This document shows, one piece after another, positions 1 to 8,606 of a stretch of DNA of 53,743 nt. Location: NCBI GenBank assembly GCA_013177805.1, contig JABLXU010000037.1, forward strand, positions 1 through 53,743, written 5' to 3'. The translations under genes were made by a program, and so were the position numbers. Each line of letters opens with the position of its first letter. The first letter of the stretch is position 1. The stretch is from Candidatus Omnitrophota bacterium. Lineage in GTDB: Bacteria; Hinthialibacterota; Hinthialibacteria; Hinthialibacterales; Hinthialibacteraceae. The notes beneath the pieces were generated by a model. The model was not told where the DNA came from and made no database searches. It saw nothing but the letters and a program-made list of their open reading frames with translations.

Positions 1-2
1 AC

Positions 3-1232
3 ATTCCGGCCTCCGGAGGCGTACCCGGCCATTTTGTTGCCTATCAAACCACGCGTCTGGCTCCTTCGACGATCAATGGGGCGAGTGCGTATCCCCGCGT
101 CATTGATTTTCGGAATATTCCCACCAAGAACATGAGCAATGCTTCGCGCAGTGAGATACTCTCGGCCAGTTACATTGATCCGGCCAACGGGGCCGCCAAG
201 GCGGTGATCGAACCGGGAACGCCATACAGTGACGAGTGGCCGGGACATGTGGCGATTGCCTCGGTATATGCAAGCGCGTATAGTGGATGGCCTTATACAC
301 CCATTTTAAATGCATTTGTTCATACTGAAGATAAATCACAAAATGATATGACACCAAATATTTATGATAGTGTATATCTACGCATAGGATACGCACGTTC
401 AACATCTGGGACTTCGGATTTTGGCCGTTCCTTTCAAAAGTTAAATCATACCTCTGGAAATCCAATAATAACCTATTCAGTTGCAGAGGAAGAAATATTA
501 ATGTCAACCGGCCAATATGGGGTTGGTGGGCCATCTATCATTGCTACAGATGATTATTACTACATGCTATACTATACACAAGCCTTAATAATCTATAGCG
601 CAACATACACCGCTCCTGATGGATATTATCACACAAGGGCGGGCATTTCGATCGCTCGAGCTACACGTTCAATTGTTGACAGCCAATATTATTCGGCAAA
701 TAATAATCCCTGGGTTAAATACAGGCAAATTGTTGCAGCCACTACAGATATTCAAAATTGGAGTCAACCGGGATTAGGAGGTGATGAGTCGATACTATGG
801 AATTACAAACGTGATAATAATGGATTCATGGGGGAGGAAGTCGACCGCGCACGACTATGGCGGGCTTTTCCAAAAATAAGTTATAATTCTTTTTTAGATA
901 AAAGTTATCCTCATCAAGTTGTATTGGTATGCAAAGGAGGTATTGATCCTAATTATGACAAGCCTGCGGCGATTGTCATTCATACCAGTGCCAATCTAAT
1001 AGAGTGGAGTGATTTTATTGTCGTAAAAATGGATGGCGATGATGCGGGTGGTGGAAATCACTATACATATGAATATCCGACCATAATAGGTTTGGATCCT
1101 CTTGAAGGAGGATATAGCGGACATACTACTGAGAATAATTTGTTGTATTATCAAAAAGACAAACGTAATATCAATAATAATTTATTGGATGCAGACATTT
1201 TTCGTGTGCCCATTCGTTTTGCAACGCAATAA
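3..1232 (+). CDS. Exported propeller-like protein, 5' truncated by window edge
   Basis: The reading frame is open from the first bases of the window, so the true start lies upstream; about 409 codons are visible. I do not recognise a specific family. Short aromatic segments such as YYYMLYYT and repeated strand-like stretches suggest a five-bladed beta-propeller of the glycoside hydrolase 43/32 or sialidase type, but no catalytic residues can be assigned. Composition changes within the gene: the first ~290 bases are GC-rich, and most of the rest is AT-rich. The last ~65 residues (from the KMDGDD stretch through EYPT, GGYSG and LYYQ to the stop) recur as a broken copy at 2312-2546. Extracellular location is inferred from context only. 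Confidence 0.6.
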   Translation: MPASGGVPGHFVAYQTTRLAPSTINGASAYPRVIDFRNIPTKNMSNASRSEILSASYIDPANGAAKAVIEPGTPYSDEWPGHVAIASVYASAYSGWPYTPILNAFVHTEDKSQNDMTPNIYDSVYLRIGYARSTSGTSDFGRSFQKLNHTSGNPIITYSVAEEEILMSTGQYGVGGPSIIATDDYYYMLYYTQALIIYSATYTAPDGYYHTRAGISIARATRSIVDSQYYSANNNPWVKYRQIVAATTDIQNWSQPGLGGDESILWNYKRDNNGFMGEEVDRARLWRAFPKISYNSFLDKSYPHQVVLVCKGGIDPNYDKPAAIVIHTSANLIEWSDFIVVKMDGDDAGGGNHYTYEYPTIIGLDPLEGGYSGHTTENNLLYYQKDKRNINNNLLDADIFRVPIRFATQ

Positions 1233-1293
1233 ACATACCAGGTCACTGAAGGATATGTATTTTAAAACGACAATTCTGTAGGAGCGATTTATC

Positions 1294-2313
1294 ATGTTTT
1301 TCATGAAATCAGGCATTATTTACTTGATATACATCTTTTTACTTCTCGTGGTCCCAGTTTTATTGCCACCATACACTTTTGATCTTGATATTCCCAATGA
1401 AGACGACTACTGGCCCGGGAATCCGGGGTATTCACGACAAATATTTTTTCTTAGACCCTATACTAATGACCTACTCAAAATATATATTCCTTACTATTAC
1501 AGAGATACAAATGGTTATTTTATTGATCATTATGATTCTATAGATTTAAATCTAAACACGTGCGAGCCGATCTTCCAGCATCAAGACAGCAATTTTTTCC
1601 ACGATTACCTCAAAATCCAAACGGTTCATGATACAATTCAAATCGGTGATCAGATTATTACGCTGAAAGGAGGAAATAATCTTAACAAAATAATAATATC
1701 ACCTTCCGGCCGATTTGTTGGAGGAATTCGTCATTTGGAAAACGCCACACCTCCAGATTATATCACATCCGATTGGGAGATACCTACCTTATGGAATGCG
1801 GAAGATGGAAGATTGATCTTTACCGCATCATCCATGGGCTTACCAGAGGAAAGATTCGCATTGTTAGATACAGAATGGGGGTGGTTTTCATATACTTTTG
1901 AAATTAGGTTTTCCCCGGATGAGCGATTCTTTTGGGTGCGGGGTGAACGTTATATCTGGCCACAAGACTCCAGAAAATATGAAGACGCTTATGATGTGAG
2001 TCCTCATGAATTCAGATTGTTTTTACGAGTATTTCTCCTCGATACGGCATCCAATCGGATACAGAATGCGGACAAGGACGTAGCCTTTACATCAGATTCT
2101 CAATATTACGTGACCGAAATGTATGATCTACCCACCCTCGTGGATGCTCGCACGGGTGCCATCCTGAGGCGGTACGATCCCGGAAAGCGGATGATATCAG
2201 CCACGTTTTCTACCGATAATCAGAAATTGTATATTGGGTGTGAAGACAACAGAATCTACGTCTTCGATAGCCATCTCCCCTCGCGCGCGGCAGGGTGGGA
2301 GGTGTATCCGTGA
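1294..2313 (+). CDS. Exported WD40/YVTN-like beta-propeller protein, copy A
   Basis: 339 residues. GGAG lies 9 bases before the ATG, and the first ~22 residues form a hydrophobic signal or anchor segment. Propeller-type motifs are visible: SPSGRFVGGI near the middle, LWNAEDGRLIF, FSPDERFFWV, and near the C-terminus FSTDNQKLYIG followed by IYVFDSH. These match the generic WD40/PD40 pattern of six- or seven-bladed propellers, which usually mediate binding rather than catalysis. The final ~75 residues are very similar to those of the protein encoded at 2682-3692, whereas the N-terminal parts diverge strongly. The gene is AT-rich except towards its 3' end. Its stop codon abuts a fragment homologous to the 3' end of the preceding gene. 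Confidence 0.75.
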   Translation: MFFMKSGIIYLIYIFLLLVVPVLLPPYTFDLDIPNEDDYWPGNPGYSRQIFFLRPYTNDLLKIYIPYYYRDTNGYFIDHYDSIDLNLNTCEPIFQHQDSNFFHDYLKIQTVHDTIQIGDQIITLKGGNNLNKIIISPSGRFVGGIRHLENATPPDYITSDWEIPTLWNAEDGRLIFTASSMGLPEERFALLDTEWGWFSYTFEIRFSPDERFFWVRGERYIWPQDSRKYEDAYDVSPHEFRLFLRVFLLDTASNRIQNADKDVAFTSDSQYYVTEMYDLPTLVDARTGAILRRYDPGKRMISATFSTDNQKLYIGCEDNRIYVFDSHLPSRAAGWEVYP

Positions 2314-2546
2314 TAATAATAAAACCCGACCAAATCGGTGATGGCGTTCATGACTATTATACCAATGAATACCCCACTTTGATTGGTTGGGATACAAATC
2401 CGACTCCACCCGATTTCGGCGGATATAGTGGGCAGACATGCGAATATAATAAGCTATACTACCAACGGGATATTCGAAGACCTGGTCTACAAACTCCTCT
2501 TGATATGGATTTGTATCGAATGACTGTGCAATTTCAGGTCCAATAA
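2312..2546 (+). pseudogene. 3' remnant of a second copy of the upstream propeller-like gene
   Basis: This stretch keeps an open frame of ~78 codons ending in TAA. Its product aligns with the last ~65 residues of the protein encoded at 3-1232: EYPTLIG versus EYPTIIG, GGYSGQT versus GGYSGHT, and KLYYQRDIRR versus LLYYQKDKRN. It starts directly at the stop codon of the WD40-like gene, with no room for an initiation region of its own and no signal peptide. The simplest reading is a deletion or recombination remnant of a tandemly duplicated neighbour. It could be translated only by readthrough or reinitiation from the preceding gene. Confidence 0.7.
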
Positions 2547-2681
2547 CGGAGTAGATAATATCTGGGCGCATGGAAGTCTAGACACTTCCTGCGCCCGTTG
2601 CTTTATGATATTTTTGTACCTTTGCAATTTATGGATGACTCAAAAAGGTTAATGAAATCCATTTTTAAAAGAGGTAAAATC

Positions 2682-3692
2682 ATGAAAAAATTAATTATGA
2701 TTCTCTCAATATATCTCTCATTCAACTTCCATGCTTCTGCTCAAGTTTATCCTGCTGACATCATCGTGCCGCCGATACCGGATTACGAAACTTACTCTAG
2801 CGATGAAGGCGCCACCATATTTTGGTTGCGATGCGGGAATGATACTCTAGATATTAATTTTATGGCTTTTTGGTATTATCCACCGGAGACCTATTATTAT
2901 TACTATAGATTTTATATTGATTGGTCTGTTCTAGTACGATATGATCAAAATAAGGATACGTTTTACGATCCCACCCTTCTTGGGAAAGACAATAATTTTA
3001 AATGGAACCAGGTGGATGGTTTGATACATGACGCCTCAACGGTCACGATAAAGGAAGAACAAATTATTTTAGAGAACTCCTATCTTCATAACGAAGTTGA
3101 TCCTGATAATTATGAAGATGAATTTTTGATCGAAACTCTTTTAACTCCCAACAACAGGTACATCGCTGGAATAACCCACTATAAAAGCGTAGTCAGTTTC
3201 CATTATAATAGTGAAAACCATACTTTGCGTCTTTGGGATTCCAAAACGGGTAAGGAACTTTCGGAATTAAAGCAGCGGTTGGGAGTTGGCTATCACGAAC
3301 TCTTTTTTTCTCCACAAGGCAATTACCTTTTATGCCGATATTTCTCAGATCATTACCCCTATGATTTTCTTGATACAGGCGAGGGCAAAGCGATAATTGG
3401 CCCTCAAACGTATCTCATCGATCTTTCCTTTCCCCAGAAATTAACATCCAAACGGGACGTCGCCTTCACATCCGACGATGAGTATTTCGTCACCGAGCGG
3501 GACGGCGTTCCCACGCTGGTGCACGCCCGGACGGATACCAACATCCTCCGGTATGCCATGGAATCGCCCATGATCTCCGCCGCCTTCTCGCCGGACAACC
3601 AGCGCCTCTACATCGCGGGAGCCAACAGCAAAATCTACGTCTTCGACAGCCATCTCCCCTCCCACGCGGCGGGGTGGGAGGTTTATCCGTGA
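2682..3692 (+). CDS. Exported WD40/YVTN-like beta-propeller protein, copy B
   Basis: 336 residues from the ATG at 2682, chosen because it starts a typical Sec signal peptide (MKKLIMILSIYLS, cleavage probably after HASA) and follows AAAAGAGG. An in-frame ATG at 2598 would put the signal peptide internally. Propeller-type motifs include LTPNNRYIAGI, LRLWDSKTGKEL and FSPDNQRLYIAG followed by IYVFDSH. The last ~75 residues closely match copy A (1294-2313), and the final 52 bases agree at about nine of ten positions. Upstream of ~3430 the gene is AT-rich; the conserved 3' segment is GC-rich, so the gene looks like a mosaic. Function unknown; likely a periplasmic or surface binding protein. Confidence 0.78.
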   Translation: MKKLIMILSIYLSFNFHASAQVYPADIIVPPIPDYETYSSDEGATIFWLRCGNDTLDINFMAFWYYPPETYYYYYRFYIDWSVLVRYDQNKDTFYDPTLLGKDNNFKWNQVDGLIHDASTVTIKEEQIILENSYLHNEVDPDNYEDEFLIETLLTPNNRYIAGITHYKSVVSFHYNSENHTLRLWDSKTGKELSELKQRLGVGYHELFFSPQGNYLLCRYFSDHYPYDFLDTGEGKAIIGPQTYLIDLSFPQKLTSKRDVAFTSDDEYFVTERDGVPTLVHARTDTNILRYAMESPMISAAFSPDNQRLYIAGANSKIYVFDSHLPSHAAGWEVYP

Positions 3693-3699
3693 GGGGTGA

Positions 3700-4140
3700 T
3701 TAAGGAAGTAATACTTCAAGTTCACTAAATCTTTGAAAATCAATTATATTGTAGGTATAGATCTTCTTTATGTTATTGCCGAGTAAAGTAGCCACGAGTT
3801 GAACGTCGAAAATGTCAGCCCCCAACACGGGATTTTTTTCGATCAGAGTAATGATCCGGGATAATAAATCGGTTGGTTGAGGAATTACCGTTATACCAGG
3901 CAAATTCAGGATGATCTGGATATCGGAAAGCGCTTCTTGCGGCGAGCGCGGATTGGAGACGCGGCGAAGGTTAGTCACAACGGAATAATACTCGGTCAAT
4001 GATTGAACGGCGATGCAAAACTCCATTTCTCCTTTTTCTGCCCGTTCGAGGAGTTTACGCGAGGCAACATGATGTTCATTGTCTGCATAGACAGCATAAA
4101 TAAATATATTCGTGTCCACGAAAGCTCTTTCACCGGCCAT
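3700..4140 (-). CDS. PIN-domain ribonuclease, VapC-type toxin
   Basis: 146 residues. PIN-domain acidic residues are visible: D9 in FVDTN, E50 in TEYY, and D109 and D112 in GADIFD, consistent with a Mg2+-dependent ribonuclease. VapC toxins cleave RNA, often tRNA or rRNA, and are held inactive by a cognate antitoxin. The start at 4140 gives MAGERAFVDTN, the usual distance to the first Asp, and overlaps the upstream antitoxin frame by 11 bases, implying translational coupling. An alternative start at 4173 lies deeper inside the antitoxin gene and is less likely. Specific RNA target cannot be read from sequence. Confidence 0.85.
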   Translation of the reverse strand: MAGERAFVDTNIFIYAVYADNEHHVASRKLLERAEKGEMEFCIAVQSLTEYYSVVTNLRRVSNPRSPQEALSDIQIILNLPGITVIPQPTDLLSRIITLIEKNPVLGADIFDVQLVATLLGNNIKKIYTYNIIDFQRFSELEVLLP

Positions 4141-4327
4141 CTGCGTATATATCCCTCCGAGAAAGTGATCCAATTACCTTCCCCCGGACGGTGGGAAGTG
4201 GTTGGGATTCTTTGGGTGCGTATTTTTCGTGTTGCTGATTTTTATATTCCTCACGCAGTGTTTGAATCATCGTTTCGAGCGCGTGGATGACTTGATCCGG
4301 CAAACCATCGACATTGATCTGATTCAT
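4130..4327 (-). CDS. Small antitoxin of the VapBC-type pair
   Basis: 65 residues from the ATG at 4327, which is preceded by AAGGGAGA on the minus strand. It lies immediately upstream of the PIN toxin gene and overlaps it. The N-terminal part (DGLPDQVIHALETMIQTL) is helical and the C-terminal part (from about residue 35) is charged and proline-containing, the usual layout of VapB-like antitoxins, with a tail that docks into the PIN active site. I cannot assign a named DNA-binding family with certainty. Position, size and overlap carry most of the weight. Autoregulation of the pair is expected but no operator was identified. Confidence 0.7.
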   Translation of the reverse strand: MNQINVDGLPDQVIHALETMIQTLREEYKNQQHEKYAPKESQPLPTVRGKVIGSLSRRDIYADGR

Positions 4328-4498
4328 GACGGTTCTCCCTTGCGAATAGCCTGCAATCATTGATATTTTACCATCGGGTGGAGAAAATCGGCGTTCCTGC
4401 TTCGCCGTGATTGATTCCCGTTTAATCGCGGTTCCTTGATCGTGGTCCTGGTTGGCTTCTTTTGCGATGCCGCCGATCGATCAACGATGGCCCTCGCC

Positions 4499-5782
4499 TC
4501 ACCGCTTGCACACGCGGAAGCCGATGTCTCTCCGGTAGTAGGCTTTCTCGAAGTGGATCTTCTCCACCGCTGCGTAGGCGCGCTGGCAGGCTTGCTGGAA
4601 ATCCCGCCCCTGGCCGGTGATGCCCAACACCCGCCCCCCGGCTGTGAGCAGCCGGCCGTCCTTCCATTGCGTCCCGGAATGAAATACCAGCACCCCTTCC
4701 GTTTCCGCTTCGGCCGCCTCGAGGCCGGAAATGACTTTGCCTTTCTCATACGCGCCCGGGTATCCGCCGGACGCCATGATCACACACACGCTGCTTTGCC
4801 GGGGATCCAGGATTTGATCCTGATGCAGGGTCCCCTCCGCTGCGTTCAGGAGATACGGAAGCAGATCCTCGTCCAACGCGGGCAGCACGGCCTGGGTCTC
4901 GGGATCACCGAAGCGGCAATTAAATTCGATCACATAAGGTCTTCCGCCGCAGATCATCAGGCCGGCATAAAGTACCCCGGTGTAGGGCGCTCCTTCCGCC
5001 TCCATCCCGCGGACGGCCGGTTCGAGGACCGTCCGGCGGATGGTCTCCAACAGGTCCTCGGTCACGAGGGGGACAGGGCTGTACGCGCCCATGCCGCCCG
5101 TGTTGGGACCGGTATCGCCCTCGCCGATGGGCTTATGGTCTTGCGCAGGGGGGAGGATCACCAGGCGCCGGCCATCGGTGATGGCGAGGATGGAGACTTC
5201 GGGGCCGGTCAGGCGTTCCTCGACCACGATCCGCCTTCCCGCCTCGCCGAATGCCTGCCGGATCAGGCACTGTTCAATGGCGGCGTCGGCTTCCTCCGTG
5301 CTCGAGGTCACGATCGCGCCCTTGCCTGCCGCCAACCCGTCCGCCTTGACGACGCAATGCTTCCCCTGAAAGGCCAGCTCGCGGACGAACGACTTGGCCG
5401 CCTCGGGATTTTCGAACGCCTGGTAGGCGGGGGACGGGATGCCGTATTTCTCCATCAGCCGCCGGGCGAAGATCTTGGAACTCTCAATCCGCGCCGCTTT
5501 CTGGGACGGTCCGAACACCCGGATGTCTTTGGCCCGCAACGCGTCGGCGAGCCCGGCGGCCAGGGGCGCTTCCGGTCCGATCACGACCAGGTCGAAACGT
5601 TTTTCCGCCGCGAATTGGACTTGTTCCTCGACGGCTTCCGCCCTGATCGGCACGAGCTCCGCTAAGCGGCCGATGCCGGCGTTGCCTGGAGCGCACGCGA
5701 TGGAATGACACAGGGGGGATTGTTTCAGTTTCCAGACCAGAGCGTGCTCGCGCCCGCCTCCTCCCACCACCAGAATGTTCAT
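4499..5782 (-). CDS. purD: Phosphoribosylamine--glycine ligase
   Basis: 427 residues, the normal length for PurD (GARS), which joins glycine to 5-phosphoribosylamine using ATP in step two of purine synthesis. The N-terminus ILVVGGGGREHAL is the family hallmark. An ATP-grasp region follows (VKADGLAAGKGAIV), then the signature GDTGPNTGGMGAYSP and EFNCRFGDPETQ. The start at 5782 follows GGGAGGAAAAAC on the minus strand; the frame extends 10 codons further upstream, but that extension lacks homology. The gene stands alone, with a toxin-antitoxin pair downstream and a divergent MFS gene upstream. The only other possible purine gene here is the PurS-like protein at 23405-23968. Confidence 0.97.
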   Translation of the reverse strand: MNILVVGGGGREHALVWKLKQSPLCHSIACAPGNAGIGRLAELVPIRAEAVEEQVQFAAEKRFDLVVIGPEAPLAAGLADALRAKDIRVFGPSQKAARIESSKIFARRLMEKYGIPSPAYQAFENPEAAKSFVRELAFQGKHCVVKADGLAAGKGAIVTSSTEEADAAIEQCLIRQAFGEAGRRIVVEERLTGPEVSILAITDGRRLVILPPAQDHKPIGEGDTGPNTGGMGAYSPVPLVTEDLLETIRRTVLEPAVRGMEAEGAPYTGVLYAGLMICGGRPYVIEFNCRFGDPETQAVLPALDEDLLPYLLNAAEGTLHQDQILDPRQSSVCVIMASGGYPGAYEKGKVISGLEAAEAETEGVLVFHSGTQWKDGRLLTAGGRVLGITGQGRDFQQACQRAYAAVEKIHFEKAYYRRDIGFRVCKR

Positions 5783-6218
5783 GTTTTTCCTCCCGGATGC
5801 AGCGGCATGCAATGATTATGCGATCAATGCCCGCCCCGGACAAGCGATGGAAAAAGCCCTATGAGGACGAACCTCCGGGTGAGCCTCGATAAAAATTCAT
5901 CGGTTTGGACATCCCAAGCGGCAGGGCGGATGCTTCGCGCTCCCATTCTCGGCCGGGATTTTTCTATCAGCCGAAGGATACGAGGACTCCCTCACCCCGG
6001 CCCTCTTTCAGAGGGAGAGGGAAAAGGGAGGTTGCCGGTTTGATGGGTAACTTGCCGGTGCGCAAAGCCAGCCTACTTTTTTAGTGTATCATCAAGGTGA
6101 TGGAATACCTTTTCCTCATCATGTACGCACTTACCGGTTGTTTCATCCGCGACTACACTGATAAGTCATTCCATGGATTTTTTTTATCTTTCTCATATTA
6201 CGGCCGGAAAGGGATTGC
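5783..6218. other. Divergent intergenic region between purD and the MFS gene
   Basis: This 436-bp stretch separates two divergent genes and should hold both promoters. No convincing coding frame was found; a 60-codon frame at 5861-6043 lacks a ribosome-binding site and recognisable sequence. It contains one palindromic repeat-like segment (listed separately). No clear sigma-70 promoter could be picked. Confidence 0.5.
5989..6030. repeat. REP-like palindromic segment
   Basis: A CCCTCACCCCGGCCCTCT-type segment is followed by a perfect hairpin CCCTCT-TTC-AGAGGG (6001-6015) and an outer CTCCCT/AGGGAG pairing. A related CCCTCACCCTGATCCTCTCC segment occurs at 51581-51600. The pattern resembles dispersed intergenic palindromes common in bacterial genomes; two occurrences in one window are suggestive only. 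Confidence 0.4.
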
Positions 6219-7469
6219 ATGAAAAACCGATCGATCCTAGTGATAGTGTTTTTTACCGTATTTTTGGATCTGCTGGGTTTCGGCATTCTGATTCCTCTTC
6301 TCCCCTATGTCACTCGTGAATTTCACGCGACCGAGATCCAGGCCGGGCTGCTGATGGCCACGTATTCCATTATGCAGTTTTTGTTCGCGCCTCTCTGGGG
6401 CCGTTTGTCCGACCGGGTGGGCCGCAAGCCGATCATCCTGCTCAGCCTGGCTGGTTCGGCCATGGGATATCTGATTTTCGCTTTCGCGCAATCGTTGACG
6501 CACCTCTTTGTATCCCGCATTGTTTCCGGCATCGCCGCGGCCAATATTTCGACCGCCCAGGCCATCGTGGCCGATTGCCTCCCTCCTGAAAAGCGGACCC
6601 ACGGCATGGGGATGGTGGGGGCGGCCATCGGCTTGGGATTCGTCCTGGGTCCAGCGCTCGCGGGCATCCTGGTGAGTGATCATCAGTACATGCTGCCCTT
6701 CGTGGTGGCCGCCGCACTTTCCGGAATCGACTTGGTTATGGCTTGGTTCCTGCTGCCCGAAACGGTGAATTTGCGGGATGATCAGCACCTGGAAGAGCGC
6801 CGTTTCTCGTTGAACCGCCTGATCGAGTCGCTGGAAGTCCCTCATATTCCCCGGCTGCTGGGCGCTTCGCTGTTGTATTTTACGGCTTTTTCGTTGATGG
6901 AATCCACCATTGCGTTTTATGGCAGTGACCTCTTCGCCATGACGGCCAAGCAAAACGGATACATATTGTTTGGCGTGGGGATCGTGTTGGTCATTGTCCA
7001 GGGTAAGGTGGTGGGAAAAGCGGCCATGCGTTATGGGGATCACAACCTGATCCTGTCCGGCGCCGCTGGAGTCATGGCTGGGCTGCTCTTGATGACTGTC
7101 GCGCCCGCTTTCTGGTTTTTTGCCGCCTCCGCCCTGATCATGGCCGCCGCCTCCGGCTTGGTGATCCCCTCACTGACCAGTTTGATTTCGCAACTCAGCA
7201 CGCCGGAAGTGCAAGGAGGCATTCTGGGGATGAATCAATCCATGGCTAGCCTGGGGAGAATCCTCGGGCCGCTGGCGGGCACGACGATTTATCAGTGGGC
7301 CGGCCCACGGTATCCTTTTTTTTCCAGCGTTATTCTGGTTCTGGCGGTGCTGGTGATCCTTCGGCCCTTGCGTTCCGCGCCAGCCTTCGAATGCGAGCCT
7401 GAATCATGGCTTTCCCCACCGGCGAAGGCTTTGCCCCCGGAAGAGGAATGGGTGAAAGAGAAAAAGTAA
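6219..7469 (+). CDS. Major facilitator superfamily transporter, TetA/drug-efflux-like
   Basis: 416 residues with about 12 hydrophobic segments. The first helix (LGFGILIPLLPY) and the loop 2-3 motif A, GRLSDRVGRKPI, are typical of the DHA1 drug:H+ antiporter group that includes TetA. A second characteristic region, GLGFVLGPALAGIL (motif C-like, helix 5), points to an antiporter. It would sit in the inner membrane and export a small molecule using the proton gradient. Substrate cannot be told from sequence; no TetR-type regulator is adjacent. The ATG at 6219 starts directly before helix 1, with GGAAAGGG upstream. The C-terminal ~35 residues are hydrophilic. Confidence 0.9.
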   Translation: MKNRSILVIVFFTVFLDLLGFGILIPLLPYVTREFHATEIQAGLLMATYSIMQFLFAPLWGRLSDRVGRKPIILLSLAGSAMGYLIFAFAQSLTHLFVSRIVSGIAAANISTAQAIVADCLPPEKRTHGMGMVGAAIGLGFVLGPALAGILVSDHQYMLPFVVAAALSGIDLVMAWFLLPETVNLRDDQHLEERRFSLNRLIESLEVPHIPRLLGASLLYFTAFSLMESTIAFYGSDLFAMTAKQNGYILFGVGIVLVIVQGKVVGKAAMRYGDHNLILSGAAGVMAGLLLMTVAPAFWFFAASALIMAAASGLVIPSLTSLISQLSTPEVQGGILGMNQSMASLGRILGPLAGTTIYQWAGPRYPFFSSVILVLAVLVILRPLRSAPAFECEPESWLSPPAKALPPEEEWVKEKK

Positions 7470-7776
7470 TCAATGGGTGTATGCACCAGACCAAGTCATG
7501 GTAAAATATGAGATTACGGTTGAAACATGGGGTACACCGGGTCAGGGGGGAATCCGTCGGGGTCCGCGGAAGAAGAAAGTAATTTCGCAAGCGATATCTG
7601 GATCGTCCCGGTGGTTCCTCCGGTGGCGTTTTGGATACTGGGTGAAAAACGGGTAAAATGATGTTGAAACCGTAGAACCTGCCAGGGAGCGGTTTTTTCC
7701 CTGCGATTTACCCGGTCGAGAAGGCAAAGGGCTAAGAAAAAACGGCTCATTCAGCCAGTGAAAAGAGGATAGGTCC
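7470..7776. other. Intergenic region without recognised features
   Basis: This 307-bp gap holds only short frames with no ribosome-binding site or family resemblance. The last ~20 bases supply the ribosome-binding site (AAAGAGGA) of the zinc peptidase gene. No terminator or promoter is convincing. Confidence 0.4.
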
Positions 7777-8445
7777 ATGAGCTACTTCGTTTTGATCCTG
7801 GTTGTGATGTTGATGATGGGCCTGGCTAGTCAGAACGTCCAGATGACGTTCAAGCGGTTTAGCCAGGTGCCCATCCGCAAGCGGATTTCCGGCGCGCAGG
7901 CGGCCCGGTATATCTTGGACTCCAATGGGCTGCACCATGTGGCGGTCGAGCGGGTGCATGGCAACCTGACCGATCACTACGATCCCCGGAGTAAAGTGCT
8001 GCGGCTCTCCGAACCGGTGTACGACAGTTATTCCATTTCCGCCGTGGGCGTGGCCGCGCACGAAGCCGGACACGCCATTCAGGACAAAGATGGATACGGT
8101 CCGTTGAAACTGCGGCAGGGATTGATCCCCCTGGCCAATTTCGGATCACAAATCGGCCTGTATGTGATGGTGTTCGGCATGATGATCGCCCCGCTGTTCG
8201 GGTGGATCGGTTTTATCCTGTACTCGCTGGGGGTATTGGCGGCAGTGATCACCTTGCCGGTGGAATTTAACGCGAGCAGCCGCGCGCTGGCTCAATTGAC
8301 GAATTATGGAATCATCTCCACTGAGGAATACACTGGCACCAAGAAAGTACTGAACGCGGCCGCCTTGACGTATGTCGCCGCGGCGCTGGGCGCGATCATG
8401 ACGCTCATTTATTGGTTAATGGTTTTGTACAACAACCGGGAGTAG
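7777..8445 (+). CDS. Neutral zinc metallopeptidase, YugP family
   Basis: 222 residues, the usual size for the YugP-type membrane zinc peptidases (Pfam Zn_peptidase_2). The zinc-binding motif HEAGH is at H95-E96-H99 in VAAHEAGHAIQ. A hydrophobic N-terminal helix (YFVLILVVMLMMGLAS) and two or three further membrane segments (about 125-165 and 195-218) indicate an integral inner-membrane protein with the active site at the membrane face. The motif SRVLRLS-like segment (SKVLRLSEP) before the active site is also family-typical. The physiological substrate of this family is not known. The ATG follows AAAGAGGA, and a strong terminator follows the stop codon, so the gene is probably monocistronic. 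Confidence 0.9.
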   Translation: MSYFVLILVVMLMMGLASQNVQMTFKRFSQVPIRKRISGAQAARYILDSNGLHHVAVERVHGNLTDHYDPRSKVLRLSEPVYDSYSISAVGVAAHEAGHAIQDKDGYGPLKLRQGLIPLANFGSQIGLYVMVFGMMIAPLFGWIGFILYSLGVLAAVITLPVEFNASSRALAQLTNYGIISTEEYTGTKKVLNAAALTYVAAALGAIMTLIYWLMVLYNNRE

Positions 8446-8475
8446 AAAATGGTTTTCCGGCGTGCGGAAAATGGA

Positions 8476-8508
8476 GCAGGGCGGTCAGAGACCGCTCTTC
8501 TTTTTTTA
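8476..8508 (+). terminator. Rho-independent terminator
   Basis: Perfect stem GCGGTC (8481-8486) and GACCGC (8490-8495) with an AGA loop, flanked by AGGGC/CTC and followed by TCTTCTTTTTTT. It lies ~30 bases after the zinc peptidase stop codon. Confidence 0.85.
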
Positions 8509-8606
8509 ATAACATCGGTTAGTTACTTTGGATCGTTGTGCTGGTTGTATCCCGGTTTTCATCCGTCCGGCTACAATGAAAGCGAAGCCTTCTTCGGATT
8601 CCCGGG

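Noticed and set aside
4436..5665. 409-codon open frame antisense to purD
   Set aside because: It mirrors a high-GC gene; the purD frame has complete family motifs, and the antisense frame shows none.
5861..6043. Small 60-codon + strand frame between purD and the MFS gene
   Set aside because: No ribosome-binding site, and the frame runs through a palindromic repeat.
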